Notes under the pieces: model-generated | The model's database searches: none | Seen by the model: only the letters and a program-made list of their open reading frames with translations | What the model was told of the DNA's origin: nothing | Shown: in pieces, positions 1 to 6,441 of the stretch | Layout: each line of letters starts with the position of its first letter | How positions within the stretch are numbered: the first letter of the stretch is position 1 | Position numbers and translations under genes: made by a program | From: Bacteroidota bacterium | GTDB taxonomy: Bacteria; Bacteroidota; Bacteroidia; Cytophagales; Cyclobacteriaceae | Assembly (NCBI GenBank): GCA_024643595.1 | Contig: JAHEMS010000127.1 | Location: 1-8,596, forward strand | Direction of reading: 5' to 3' | Length of the DNA stretch: 8,596 bases

Positions 1-532
1 TATGTTTCTGTGCCAGGGCCAAGGTCTTTTCGATAATGGAAGCGTTCAAAACGCCTTTGTCATAATCTTCAAAAATCACTACGCTACAAGAAGGAAGCAA
101 CTTTTCGATGCGCATCATGACTTCCTCTTCCTCCTGCTGATTTACTACTCTATCTGACTCTTCATCGACACGAACGACATGTTGCTGACTGGCGATAATC
201 CGGGTTTTCACCGTAGTTGGGCGATCGAAGCTTGTAACAATACCTTCTCTTGAAATATTCCGTTCATCCAATCGTTGAATTAATTTCTTCCCATCATCGT
301 CATTTCCAATCAAAGCAACCAGAATTGGTTTGGCCCCAAGCGAGGCAACATTCAGGGCTACATTAGCCGCTCCACCTAGCCTGAAGTCTTTCTTCATGAC
401 AGTCACGATAGGCACTGGCGCTTCTGGAGAAATGCGCTCAACGGCACCCCAGATATAACTGTCGAGCATCACATCACCAATGATAAGGACATTTAGTGAA
501 TTGAAGTCTTCAAATATCTTTTCAATGTTCAT
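1..532 (-). CDS. hldA: D-glycero-beta-D-manno-heptose-7-phosphate kinase (HldA/RfaE1 type), 3' part missing
   Basis: Translating the minus strand from the ATG at 532 gives 177 uninterrupted residues up to the window edge. This is roughly half of a ~330-residue PfkB/ribokinase-type kinase. Visible motifs are GDVMLDSYIWG followed by ERISPEAPVPIV (residues 19-43), the PfkB glycine motif RLGGAANVALN (51-61), TTVKTRIIASQQ followed by RVDEE (106-125), and EDYDKGVL (155-162). The RISPEAPVP and GGAANVA signatures are those of the kinase domain of E. coli HldE, which phosphorylates heptose 7-phosphate at C1 on the cytoplasmic route to ADP-heptose for LPS core. The catalytic GAGD region lies outside the window, so neither activity nor a fused adenylyltransferase domain can be judged. 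It is the last visible gene of a minus-strand run, 28 nt after the aminotransferase stop. No Shine-Dalgarno is seen. Another sugar kinase of the PfkB family is possible but less likely. Confidence 0.88.
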   Translation of the reverse strand, partial: MNIEKIFEDFNSLNVLIIGDVMLDSYIWGAVERISPEAPVPIVTVMKKDFRLGGAANVALNVASLGAKPILVALIGNDDDGKKLIQRLDERNISREGIVTSFDRPTTVKTRIIASQQHVVRVDEESDRVVNQQEEEEVMMRIEKLLPSCSVVIFEDYDKGVLNASIIEKTLALAQKH

Positions 533-541
533 GCGCAGAAT

Positions 542-560
542 AACAAGACTTGAACTTGTT
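542..560. repeat. 6-bp inverted repeat between aminotransferase and kinase genes
   Basis: AACAAG (542-547) and CTTGTT (555-560) can form a short hairpin with a 7-nt loop. It lies directly after the aminotransferase stop codon and 10-28 nt before the kinase start. There is no T-run after it on the minus strand, so it is not a convincing terminator. It could be a weak mRNA-stability or translation-affecting hairpin, or chance. Confidence 0.3.
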
Positions 561-1757
561 TTATTTCAATTGCGATAACGTGTCCTTCATTCTTCGCATG
601 GCTTCTGCCAGATCCTTCTCTGAAGCGGCGTACGAAAGCCGAACACAATTCTCATCTCCAAAGGCACCACCCGGCACCAAAGAAACGTGGCCTTTTTCCA
701 GCATATACAAGCAAAAGTCATCGCCATTCTTCACCGTAAACTGACCATCAGATTTGCCATAGTAATTACTGACGTCAGGGAAGAAATAAAATGCGCCCTG
801 CGGATAGTTCGCCTTTATGCCAGGAATTTCTTTTAGCAGATTGTATACGATATCTCTGCGCTTATGATATTCTGTAACCATTTTAGCCGTTGACGTAATG
901 TCGCCACTGATAGCGGCTAATGCGGCACGTTGTGAAATAGAACAATTTGCAGAAGTAAGCTGACCTTGCACTTTGTTACATCCATCGGCTATCCACTTCG
1001 GCGCCGCGATATAACCCACTCGCCAACCCGTCATGGCAAAGCCTTTCGCAAAACCATTTACAGTTATGGTACGATCAAACATACCCGGCAAGGAAGCTAT
1101 GCTGGTTTGATCGCCAGCGAAATTAATGTGTTCATAAATTTCATCTGCGATAACCAAAATACCAGGATGCTTTACAATCACGGCTGCTATGGCTTCCAAT
1201 TCGTTTCTTGAAAATACCGAGCCGGTAGGGTTACAGGGAGAAGAAAAAATTATCGCTTTCGTTTTAGGCGAAATCGCTTGTTCTACTTGAGCCGCTGTTA
1301 CTTTAAAGTCATTTTCAATCGTGCCTTTCACCATCACAGGCGTGGCCTCGGCTAAACGAACAAGGGCATCGTAACTTACCCAATAGGGAGAAAACACGAT
1401 CACTTCATCCCCTTTATTTAGCAGCGCCAGCATCACGTTTGCAATCGACTGTTTGGCTCCATTTGACACGACAATATTTTCAGCCTTGTAGGGAACGTTA
1501 TTTTCTTTTTGGTATTTCGCAGCTATTGCTTCCCGTAAATCCTGGTAACCTGCAACCGGTGGATAAGAGAAGTACTTACCATCATCAATGGCTTTTTTCG
1601 CCGCTTCACAAATATGCAGTGGTGTTTTAAAGTCAGGTTCGCCAAGGCTTAAATTAATAACATCAATTCCACGATTTTTAAATTCGCGGGCTTTAGCGGC
1701 CATCGCCAATGTGGCTGACTCCTGGATGGCTTCGATACGGTCGGAGAGTTTGTTCAT
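561..1757 (-). CDS. Class I PLP-dependent aminotransferase, aspartate/prephenate type
   Basis: The 398-residue product is the usual length for fold-type I, class I aminotransferases of the Thermus-like aspartate aminotransferase group. Signatures in order: SLGEPDF (37-43), SNGAKQ (98-103, whose Lys102 aligns with the substrate-carboxylate lysine of that group), PYW (124-126, ring-stacking Trp), SPCNPTG (173-179), ADEIY (204-208, Asp to the pyridine N), NGFAKGFAMTGWRVGY (234-249) with PLP Schiff-base Lys238 and Arg246, and VRLSYA with Arg373 for the substrate alpha-carboxylate. The likely reaction is aspartate + 2-oxoglutarate to oxaloacetate + glutamate in the cytoplasm. Several members also transaminate prephenate or aromatic amino acids, and sequence alone does not settle this. 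It starts 70 nt after the recR stop and has no Shine-Dalgarno. It probably shares a transcript with clpS and recR. Confidence 0.93.
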   Translation of the reverse strand: MNKLSDRIEAIQESATLAMAAKAREFKNRGIDVINLSLGEPDFKTPLHICEAAKKAIDDGKYFSYPPVAGYQDLREAIAAKYQKENNVPYKAENIVVSNGAKQSIANVMLALLNKGDEVIVFSPYWVSYDALVRLAEATPVMVKGTIENDFKVTAAQVEQAISPKTKAIIFSSPCNPTGSVFSRNELEAIAAVIVKHPGILVIADEIYEHINFAGDQTSIASLPGMFDRTITVNGFAKGFAMTGWRVGYIAAPKWIADGCNKVQGQLTSANCSISQRAALAAISGDITSTAKMVTEYHKRRDIVYNLLKEIPGIKANYPQGAFYFFPDVSNYYGKSDGQFTVKNGDDFCLYMLEKGHVSLVPGGAFGDENCVRLSYAASEKDLAEAMRRMKDTLSQLK

Positions 1758-1771
1758 AAGGACAGAAAATG

Positions 1772-1806
1772 ATTCGGCCGCAAAGAACGAGATTTATCAG
1801 CCGAAT
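1772..1806. repeat. 7-bp inverted repeat in recR-aminotransferase gap
   Basis: ATTCGGC at 1772-1778 and GCCGAAT at 1800-1806 are perfect inverse copies separated by 21 nt. They sit in the only sizeable gap (70 nt) of the minus-strand gene run, 15-49 nt upstream of the aminotransferase start. No T-run follows on the minus strand, which argues against a terminator. A protein-binding site or leader hairpin is possible. Chance is not excluded. Confidence 0.3.
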
Positions 1807-1827
1807 GGCAAGAATAGAAAGCGGTAT

Positions 1828-2436
1828 CTAGTTAAAAAGTGTGCGACCTAATATACTTCTGCCTAACGTAATTTCATCCGTATATTCGAGATCCCCACCC
1901 ACGGGCACGCCACGCGCAATCGATGTCACTTTGAGTGTAAAATCTTTGAGTCTGCGATTAAGATAAAATGCCGTTGTATCGCCTTCCATGGTAGGGCTCA
2001 GCGCCAAGATAATTTCTTTTATTGCTCCATTAGCCTGCGCTACCCGGCTTACCAGCGAATCAATTTTAAGGTCGGAAGGGCCAATCCCATTCATGGGTGA
2101 AATCACGCCACCTAACACATGATAGACACCAGCATATTGAGACGTGTTTTCAATTGCCATCACATCCTGAGTTTCCTCCACTACACAAATAATACTTTTT
2201 TCTCTCCGTTGACTTCGGCAGATGGAACACTCTTCTTCATCCGAAATATTATGGCAGGTGTCACAAAACCGAATATTTTCCCTCAGCTTATTAAGGGCGT
2301 TCGTAAGGGCATATGTTTTATTTTCATTTTCCTTCACGAGATGAAGGACCAATCGAAGCGCAGTTTTCTTTCCAATGCCTGGCAGTTTAGACACTTCGTT
2401 AACGGCATCTTCAATCAGTTTAGATGGATATTCCAC
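1828..2436 (-). CDS. recR: Recombination protein RecR
   Basis: The 202-residue protein matches the normal RecR length (~200) from end to end. An N-terminal helix-hairpin-helix (SKLPGIGKKTALRL, about 16-29) binds DNA. It is followed by a four-Cys zinc site (C58, C61, C70, C73 in a CxxC-x8-CxxC array), then a Toprim domain (about 80-175) with VVEETQDVMAIE and ALSPTMEGDTTA, and the family C-terminal signature RGVPVGGDLEYTDEITL (175-191). RecR forms ring-like oligomers and, with RecO and usually RecF, loads RecA on SSB-coated gapped DNA. It starts 26 nt after clpS and is probably co-transcribed with it. No residue expected for the family appears missing. The ATG at 2436 is taken because the reading starts exactly at the family N-terminus. 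Confidence 0.97.
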   Translation of the reverse strand: MEYPSKLIEDAVNEVSKLPGIGKKTALRLVLHLVKENENKTYALTNALNKLRENIRFCDTCHNISDEEECSICRSQRREKSIICVVEETQDVMAIENTSQYAGVYHVLGGVISPMNGIGPSDLKIDSLVSRVAQANGAIKEIILALSPTMEGDTTAFYLNRRLKDFTLKVTSIARGVPVGGDLEYTDEITLGRSILGRTLFN

Positions 2437-2462
2437 TATGATGGGTTAGGCTTGAAAATAGA

Positions 2463-2744
2463 CTATATGATTTTAGCGTCAATACCTACTTCACAGATTG
2501 CTTCACGCATGGGATTTAATTCTTCATACGCGCCTGTTTTGACCGTGCATTTTCCTTTATGATGAATCAACCACGTGCATTGCTCTGCCTGTTCTGGAGT
2601 GTGCCTGCAAACCCGGATCAACGTTTCAATCACATGCTCGAATGTATTAAAGTCGTCATTGAATACAACCAGGTCTTTGACATCTGCCTCATCGATGACT
2701 TCCAACACTTCTACCAATTCCTTTTCCTGATACGATGCATTCAT
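2463..2744 (-). CDS. clpS: ATP-dependent Clp protease adaptor ClpS
   Basis: This 93-residue protein has the full ClpS core: LVVFNDDFNTFEHVIETL (25-42), the TPEQAEQ helix (49-55), IHHKGKC (60-66) and a C-terminal CEVGIDAKI strand (84-92). Asn29, Asp30 and Asp31 plus His61 align with the N-degron pocket residues of E. coli ClpS (the NDD motif and the His of its VHYQGKA segment). ClpS docks on the N-domain of a ClpA/ClpC-type unfoldase and delivers substrates bearing N-terminal Leu, Phe, Tyr or Trp to ClpP. The short acidic N-terminus (1-23) would be the flexible tail that regulates handover. It is the first gene of the minus-strand run and has a TAnnTTTG box just upstream. In many genomes clpS lies beside clpA, which is not present here. 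Confidence 0.95.
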   Translation of the reverse strand: MNASYQEKELVEVLEVIDEADVKDLVVFNDDFNTFEHVIETLIRVCRHTPEQAEQCTWLIHHKGKCTVKTGAYEELNPMREAICEVGIDAKII

Positions 2745-2768
2745 GTTTTACTGCTTTCTAAATCGATT

Positions 2769-2776
2769 CAAAGGTA
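2769..2776 (-). promoter_or_regulatory. Predicted -7 box for clpS-recR-aminotransferase-hldA run
   Basis: On the minus strand the bases read TACCTTTG, an exact match to the Bacteroidota -7 consensus TAnnTTTG. It lies 24 nt before the clpS ATG, so transcription would begin with a short leader of about 15-20 nt. A run of seven T on the minus strand lies directly upstream. I do not find a TTG at the usual 17-23 nt spacing (the nearest is at 2805-2807, 28 nt away), so the -33 element is weak or absent. Confidence 0.5.
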
Positions 2777-2789
2777 AAAAAAATTGATC

Positions 2790-2823
2790 TTGTTTCTATT
2801 CTTACAATTCCAGTTGATTTTTG
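2790..2823 (+). promoter_or_regulatory. Possible promoter for the sodium:solute symporter
   Basis: TTG at 2790-2792 and GATTTTTG at 2816-2823 (seven of eight positions of TAnnTTTG) are 23 nt apart, at the upper end of the usual spacing. The predicted start of transcription, just after 2828, leaves a ~20-nt leader before the ATG at 2851. It would also put the in-frame TTG at 2821 inside the promoter, supporting the ATG as the true start. Confidence 0.35.
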
Positions 2824-2850
2824 CTTTCTTTATGCTCCTCAAATTGCATT

Positions 2851-4299
2851 ATGGCCCCATCACTCGTCATTATTATCATCGCTGTCTATTTCATCGCTTT
2901 AATTTTTATATCCTACCTGACTTCAAAAGGGGCTGATACAAATACTTTTTTCACGGCCAACAGGCAATCCCCGTGGTATTTGGTAGCATTCGGTATGATC
3001 GGGGCTTCATTATCAGGGGTGACTTTTATTTCGGTGCCCGGCAATGTTGGTAAAATCGGATTTTCCTATTTTCAGATTGTAATCGGCTACCTTTTTGGCT
3101 ATTGGGTGATTATGGGTGTGCTGATGCCGTTGTACTATCGACTTAATCTCGTTTCGATTTACACGTATCTGGAGCAACGATTTGATCCGTGGGCATATAA
3201 AACCGGTGCCTTTTTCTTTTTGGTATCAAGAACCATCGGCTCATCACTAAGATTATTTCTCGCTGCCACGGTGCTTCAGTTATTTTTATTTGACGCCTGG
3301 GGCATTCCATTTTTTGTCACTGTTGCTACCACAATCGCTTTGATTTGGATTTATACCTTCAAAGGGGGAATTAAAACCATCGTTTGGACGGATACCTTTC
3401 AAACTTTTTTTCTGGTCACCGCGGTAGTGGTAACGGTGTGGGTAATCTCCACTGAGCTGAACATTGGATTTTCAGATATAATGTCCGCGATTGAAGAGAA
3501 AGGATATCTTCGAATATTTCACTTTGATGATATTAATTCCACGCTATTTTTTCCAAAACAATTTTTAGGCGGTGCATTCATTGCCATCACGATGACTGGA
3601 ATGGACCAGGAGATCATGCAAAAAAATCTGACCTGCAAAAACCTGGCAGAAGCGCAAAAAAATATGTTTTGGTTCAGCCTTACCTTAGTTATTGTAAATC
3701 TCCTTTTTCTCACCCTTGGTGCATTACTCTATATATATAGTGATATGAAGGGTTTGACCTTACCCGTTTATTCCGATGAACTCTTTCCAAGACTCGCTTT
3801 CAATAATCTGGGGCCTGTGGTTGGGATCATGTTTTTACTCGGGATCACGGCTTCTTCATATGCCAGCGCTGACTCCGCGCTGGCAGGGTTAACCACCTCA
3901 TTTTGTATTGACTTTTTAAATTTCAAAGCCAAGCACGAATCAATAAAGCAAAAACAAAAAACCTTAGTGCACGTCTCGTTTTCATTATTGTTTCTAATCA
4001 TCATTGTCATCTTTAAAGAAATTAATGAACGCTCAGTAATCGATGCGGTACTAAGTATAGCGGGATATACCTATGGCCCGTTACTTGGCCTGTTTAGCTT
4101 TGGGTTATTTACCAAACTGCATGTGAAGGGGCCAGCTGTTTTATTGGTTTGCCTTTTATCACCAATACTATCTTATCTGATTAGTTCGTATTCGCCTATT
4201 TTATTGAATGGCTATCAGTTCGGCATAGAAATACTGATCGTGAATGGACTCATCACTTTCCTTGGCCTGGCGTTGATTGGAAAAAATAAAATGGAATAA
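2851..4299 (+). CDS. Sodium:solute symporter (SSF family), substrate unknown
   Basis: The ATG at 2851 gives 482 residues. An in-frame TTG ten codons upstream only adds a polar stretch and falls inside the likely promoter. About 13 hydrophobic helices can be traced (roughly 5-23, 45-63, 73-95, 120-145, 152-170, 178-199, 238-252, 276-298, 323-345, 372-389, 395-420, 425-447, 458-477), the SSF/LeuT-fold number. Family signatures are GASLSGVTFISVPG (51-64), FKGGIKTIVWTDTFQ (170-184), TGMDQEIMQKNL (249-260) and ASSYASADSALAGL (334-347). Ser335 and Ser336 of the last align with the Na2 sodium-site serines of vSGLT. It should sit in the inner membrane and import a small organic solute with Na+. The substrate (sugar, sialic acid, amino acid, acetate and others) cannot be read from sequence, and no neighbouring catabolic gene points to one. 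Transcribed divergently from clpS; converges on the alkyltransferase-like gene. Confidence 0.93.
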   Translation: MAPSLVIIIIAVYFIALIFISYLTSKGADTNTFFTANRQSPWYLVAFGMIGASLSGVTFISVPGNVGKIGFSYFQIVIGYLFGYWVIMGVLMPLYYRLNLVSIYTYLEQRFDPWAYKTGAFFFLVSRTIGSSLRLFLAATVLQLFLFDAWGIPFFVTVATTIALIWIYTFKGGIKTIVWTDTFQTFFLVTAVVVTVWVISTELNIGFSDIMSAIEEKGYLRIFHFDDINSTLFFPKQFLGGAFIAITMTGMDQEIMQKNLTCKNLAEAQKNMFWFSLTLVIVNLLFLTLGALLYIYSDMKGLTLPVYSDELFPRLAFNNLGPVVGIMFLLGITASSYASADSALAGLTTSFCIDFLNFKAKHESIKQKQKTLVHVSFSLLFLIIIVIFKEINERSVIDAVLSIAGYTYGPLLGLFSFGLFTKLHVKGPAVLLVCLLSPILSYLISSYSPILLNGYQFGIEILIVNGLITFLGLALIGKNKME

Positions 4300-4303
4300 T
4301 GAA

Positions 4304-4648
4304 CTACTGAAGTTCTTTGGTAGGATCCCAGAATCTTTTTTCAAATTCAATCACCTGGTGATTCTTTATTTTCACACCTTCTTTCTCCAGTTTCTGTTGC
4401 ATGGTAGCCGGCGTTTCAAAATGATGTCGACCCGTAAGAAGCCCACTACGATTCACCACGCGGTGTGCGGGAATTTTATCGTTTGTGTGGGCGGCATTCA
4501 TCGCCCAACCCACCATGCGAGCACTCATTTTTGTTCCCAAATAATTGGCAATCGCTCCATAGCTTGTAACCTTGCCTTTTGGAATCAACATTACCACTTC
4601 GTAAACATCATCAAAAAAAGAATAGGAGGTATCCCGCTTATTTTCCAT
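4304..4648 (-). CDS. Alkyltransferase-like protein (ATL), MGMT family without the acceptor Cys
   Basis: The 114-residue protein corresponds to the C-terminal DNA-binding domain of O6-alkylguanine-DNA alkyltransferases alone. FFDDVYEVVMLIPKGKVTSYG (11-31) holds Tyr30, matching the base-flipping tyrosine. SARMVGWAM (42-50) holds Arg44, matching the arginine finger. IPAHRVVN (59-66) replaces the active-site PCHRV: Ala61 stands where the alkyl-accepting Cys should be. Family knowledge: ATLs bind O6-alkylguanine, flip it out and hand it to nucleotide excision repair instead of reversing it. Some have Trp (E. coli, fission yeast) and some Ala (Thermus TTHA1564) at this position. It is therefore probably a lesion sensor acting with UvrABC, not an enzyme. 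Its stop is 4 nt from the symporter stop. It diverges from the gene at 4748. The ATG at 4648 fits the family N-terminus. Confidence 0.92.
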   Translation of the reverse strand: MENKRDTSYSFFDDVYEVVMLIPKGKVTSYGAIANYLGTKMSARMVGWAMNAAHTNDKIPAHRVVNRSGLLTGRHHFETPATMQQKLEKEGVKIKNHQVIEFEKRFWDPTKELQ

Positions 4649-4680
4649 TAGTTTATCAAATCACCGCTCTAAATTAAGTG

Positions 4681-4709
4681 AACGGTAATAAATAATCTTT
4701 GAAACCGTT
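4681..4709. repeat. 6-bp inverted repeat touching the -7 box of the 4748 gene
   Basis: AACGGT at 4681-4686 and ACCGTT at 4704-4709 are perfect inverse copies 17 nt apart in the 99-nt divergent region. The right arm ends on the first base of the TAAATTTG box, a placement that would suit an operator. It is too short to be sure. Confidence 0.3.
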
Positions 4710-4716
4710 AAATTTG
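4709..4716 (+). promoter_or_regulatory. Predicted -7 box for the Ig-like secreted protein gene
   Basis: TAAATTTG matches TAnnTTTG exactly and lies 31 nt before the ATG at 4748. No TTG is found 17-23 nt upstream, so only half of the promoter consensus is present. Confidence 0.45.
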
Positions 4717-4747
4717 CGTCCTTAAACAAAATTTGAAATATACATTG

Positions 4748-6274
4748 ATGCGATTTTGGCTTGCCTTCACCTGTTTATTGTTAATTTCTCTGATCAGTAC
4801 GGCTCAACGACTCGAGGTTTCTGACTCCACCGGATGGAATTACCTGCAGGAAGGGCAAGAATTTTCATTCAAAATTTATGCACTCGACTCAGTTGCTCCC
4901 TATTTTTCTTTGGAAGGCGCCAGTGGATATAAAATGCAGTTTGATTCGTTAGGAAACTTCTCCTGGAATCCTTCATATGATTTAGTGGATCGATTGGAGA
5001 AACAGAAAGAAATTAATGTAATCGTTCAGGCTGCCTGGAAAGACGGACGAAGAGAAAGAAAACCACTGAACTTTACGATTTTCCATCAAAACCGTCCACC
5101 CATAGTAGAAGATCTGCCTATATTTTATGTGAAGCAATCCAGCGCCAACCGTTATCAGATACCTTCTGAGTACGTGAATGATCCCGATGGAGATCCTCTT
5201 GTATTCAAATCTATTCAATCACAATTACCAGAAGGAGTCGTTTTGTCATCTTTGGGGTTGCTCACCTGGACACCCTCTCGCAACCAATTCAATAATCTTA
5301 AAAATAATCCGCTGCTCTTGGAGTTCGTGGTACAGGATCAACCCGAAAAGGCTGAAACCAGGGGCAAAATAAAAATTGCTCAAACGCAGTTGGACTTACC
5401 GCCAGAAATGCTGCTGGTGCCGGGCGATACCAGTTTTACGATTAAGGAAGATGAGAGAATTAATTTGAAATTATATGTATCAGACCCCAATGGTGATGAT
5501 AATATAACGAGCGTAGGATTTGTTCCTTCTGACTCAAGAATATCAGAATCCAGTTTGGTGCAGAATACCTCCGTACAATCAGAATTTACGTGGTCACCAG
5601 GTTATTATTTTGTGGAGGAAGTGGACAAAGAGAGGAACGTTGTGCTTACTTTTTTTGCATTAGACAAATCCCAAAATAAAGTTCAGAAAAAAGTAAATAT
5701 AAAAGTGCTTGATGCGGAGAATATGGAAGAAAAAGACAAGGCGCTTTATCAGAAATATCGCAATTCATTAATACAGGCAAAGTCGCTAATTGATTTACTG
5801 GATGACAATAATGAAAAGTTGAGTAAAGCATATAAGAAGGCAAAAAAAGGCAAGAAAAATCGATCCATTGTTAATGCCTCCCTGGGCGCTACTACAGGCT
5901 TAGCCCCGGTTGCTTTTGCCCAACCAAGCACATATAAGACCGTTTCCGCCATTGGCGGAACAACCGTTCTTACGATGGGCACGCTGGAAGCGACTGAAGT
6001 AATCGGAAAATCTAAATCCGATATTTTGGAGAAAATGAAAATAAACGTGGATATACGAAATCAACTTCAGCTGGAAGGAGACAATTTCGCCCGTAAATAC
6101 GCATTAAAGAGCAGCCGTAGAAATAAGGAATTTGACCCTGATCGTGATAAGCTTCTACCCATCATTAATAACCAGAAGCTGGTGATTCTTGAATTGGATG
6201 CCAGTAAACGTACCTATTCAAATTATCAGAGCAAGGAACTCAAAAAAACATTTCCAGATTTCAGTGATCAGTAA
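4748..6274 (+). CDS. Secreted protein with tandem Ig/cadherin-like repeats and a C-terminal nonpolar segment; function unknown
   Basis: From the ATG at 4748 the product is 508 residues. An in-frame TTG at 4733 would only lengthen the region before the signal peptide. Residues 1-20 are a signal peptide (hydrophobic core LAFTCLLLISLIS, likely cut after STA or STAQ). Three repeats follow at about 21-112, 117-212 and 218-322. Each carries a strand-turn signature: FSWNPSYDLV (71-80), LTWTPSRNQF (172-181) and FTWSPGYYFV (280-289). The latter two also have DPDGDP or DPNGDD loops (145-150, 246-251) typical of Ca2+-binding cadherin/Ig-like folds. Residues 325-372 are a highly charged helix, very basic at the end (KKAKKGKKNR). 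Residues 377-419 are Gly/Ala/Thr-rich and nonpolar, perhaps membrane-associated, and 420-508 form a charged helical tail. No type IX sorting domain or LPXTG-like anchor is seen. I infer a periplasmic or surface protein for binding or envelope structure. It ends 77 nt before tRNA-Ser. Confidence 0.82.
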   Translation: MRFWLAFTCLLLISLISTAQRLEVSDSTGWNYLQEGQEFSFKIYALDSVAPYFSLEGASGYKMQFDSLGNFSWNPSYDLVDRLEKQKEINVIVQAAWKDGRRERKPLNFTIFHQNRPPIVEDLPIFYVKQSSANRYQIPSEYVNDPDGDPLVFKSIQSQLPEGVVLSSLGLLTWTPSRNQFNNLKNNPLLLEFVVQDQPEKAETRGKIKIAQTQLDLPPEMLLVPGDTSFTIKEDERINLKLYVSDPNGDDNITSVGFVPSDSRISESSLVQNTSVQSEFTWSPGYYFVEEVDKERNVVLTFFALDKSQNKVQKKVNIKVLDAENMEEKDKALYQKYRNSLIQAKSLIDLLDDNNEKLSKAYKKAKKGKKNRSIVNASLGATTGLAPVAFAQPSTYKTVSAIGGTTVLTMGTLEATEVIGKSKSDILEKMKINVDIRNQLQLEGDNFARKYALKSSRRNKEFDPDRDKLLPIINNQKLVILELDASKRTYSNYQSKELKKTFPDFSDQ

Positions 6275-6293
6275 CACAAAATCAGAAGCTGTT

Positions 6294-6324
6294 TTTGCAA
6301 GAATCGAATTTCCGTTTACTTTTG
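6294..6324 (+). promoter_or_regulatory. Promoter of tRNA-Ser, both boxes
   Basis: TTTG at 6294-6297 and TACTTTTG at 6317-6324 are exact matches to the Bacteroidota -33 and -7 elements with a 19-nt spacer. Transcription would start near 6330, about 20 nt before the mature tRNA 5' end. This is the only place in the window where both elements match at normal spacing. It starts 19 nt after the preceding stop codon, so the tRNA is probably transcribed on its own. Confidence 0.75.
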
Positions 6325-6351
6325 CAGTCCTTTAAAAGCAAAATCGCACAC

Positions 6352-6441
6352 AGAGGAGTGGTAGAGCGGTTTATTGCACCGGTCTTGAAAACCGGAGACC
6401 GTTAACGCGGTCCGGGGGTTCGAATCCCTCCTCCTCTGCCA
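6352..6441 (+). tRNA. tRNA-Ser (anticodon UGA)
   Basis: A full class II cloverleaf of 90 nt can be folded, including an encoded 3' CCA (6439-6441). The acceptor stem is AGAGGAG (6352-6358) with CTCCTCT (6431-6437), and the discriminator is G6438. The anticodon stem CCGGT/ACCGG encloses loop CTTGAAA, with anticodon TGA at 6386-6388. The long variable arm GACCG/CGGTC is expected for serine tRNA. The T arm is GGGGG/CCCTC around TTCGAAT, with one G-U pair. It reads UCN serine codons, principally UCA. The D stem is the weakest part (contains G-U pairs). It has its own promoter and terminator. Confidence 0.97.

Noticed and set aside
1037..1057. Ala instead of Ser before the PLP lysine in the aminotransferase (NGFAKGF)
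   Set aside because: Thermus-type aspartate aminotransferases have a similar AAK arrangement, so this is a normal variant and not a defect.
2119..2562. 147-codon open frame on the plus strand
   Set aside because: It lies opposite recR and clpS, both strongly supported by family motifs. Its own translation shows no domain, and it has no promoter or leader.
2821..2850. TTG at 2821 as start of the symporter
   Set aside because: The ten added residues are not part of the first helix, and the codon overlaps the likely -7 box. The ATG at 2851 is better.
4349..4372. Hairpin AATCAC/GTGATT with T-rich tail as a terminator feature
   Set aside because: The stem has only two G-C pairs and a 3-nt loop, and it lies in coding sequence on the other strand. 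Too weak to list as a terminator; mentioned only as part of the convergent-gene finding.
4277..4651. 124-codon open frame on the plus strand
   Set aside because: It mirrors the alkyltransferase-like gene on the other strand, whose motifs are clear. The Cys/His-rich look is a by-product of reading that gene antisense.
6352..6360. AGAGGAG as a strong Shine-Dalgarno sequence
   Set aside because: It is the 5' acceptor strand of tRNA-Ser and no start codon with a sensible frame follows.
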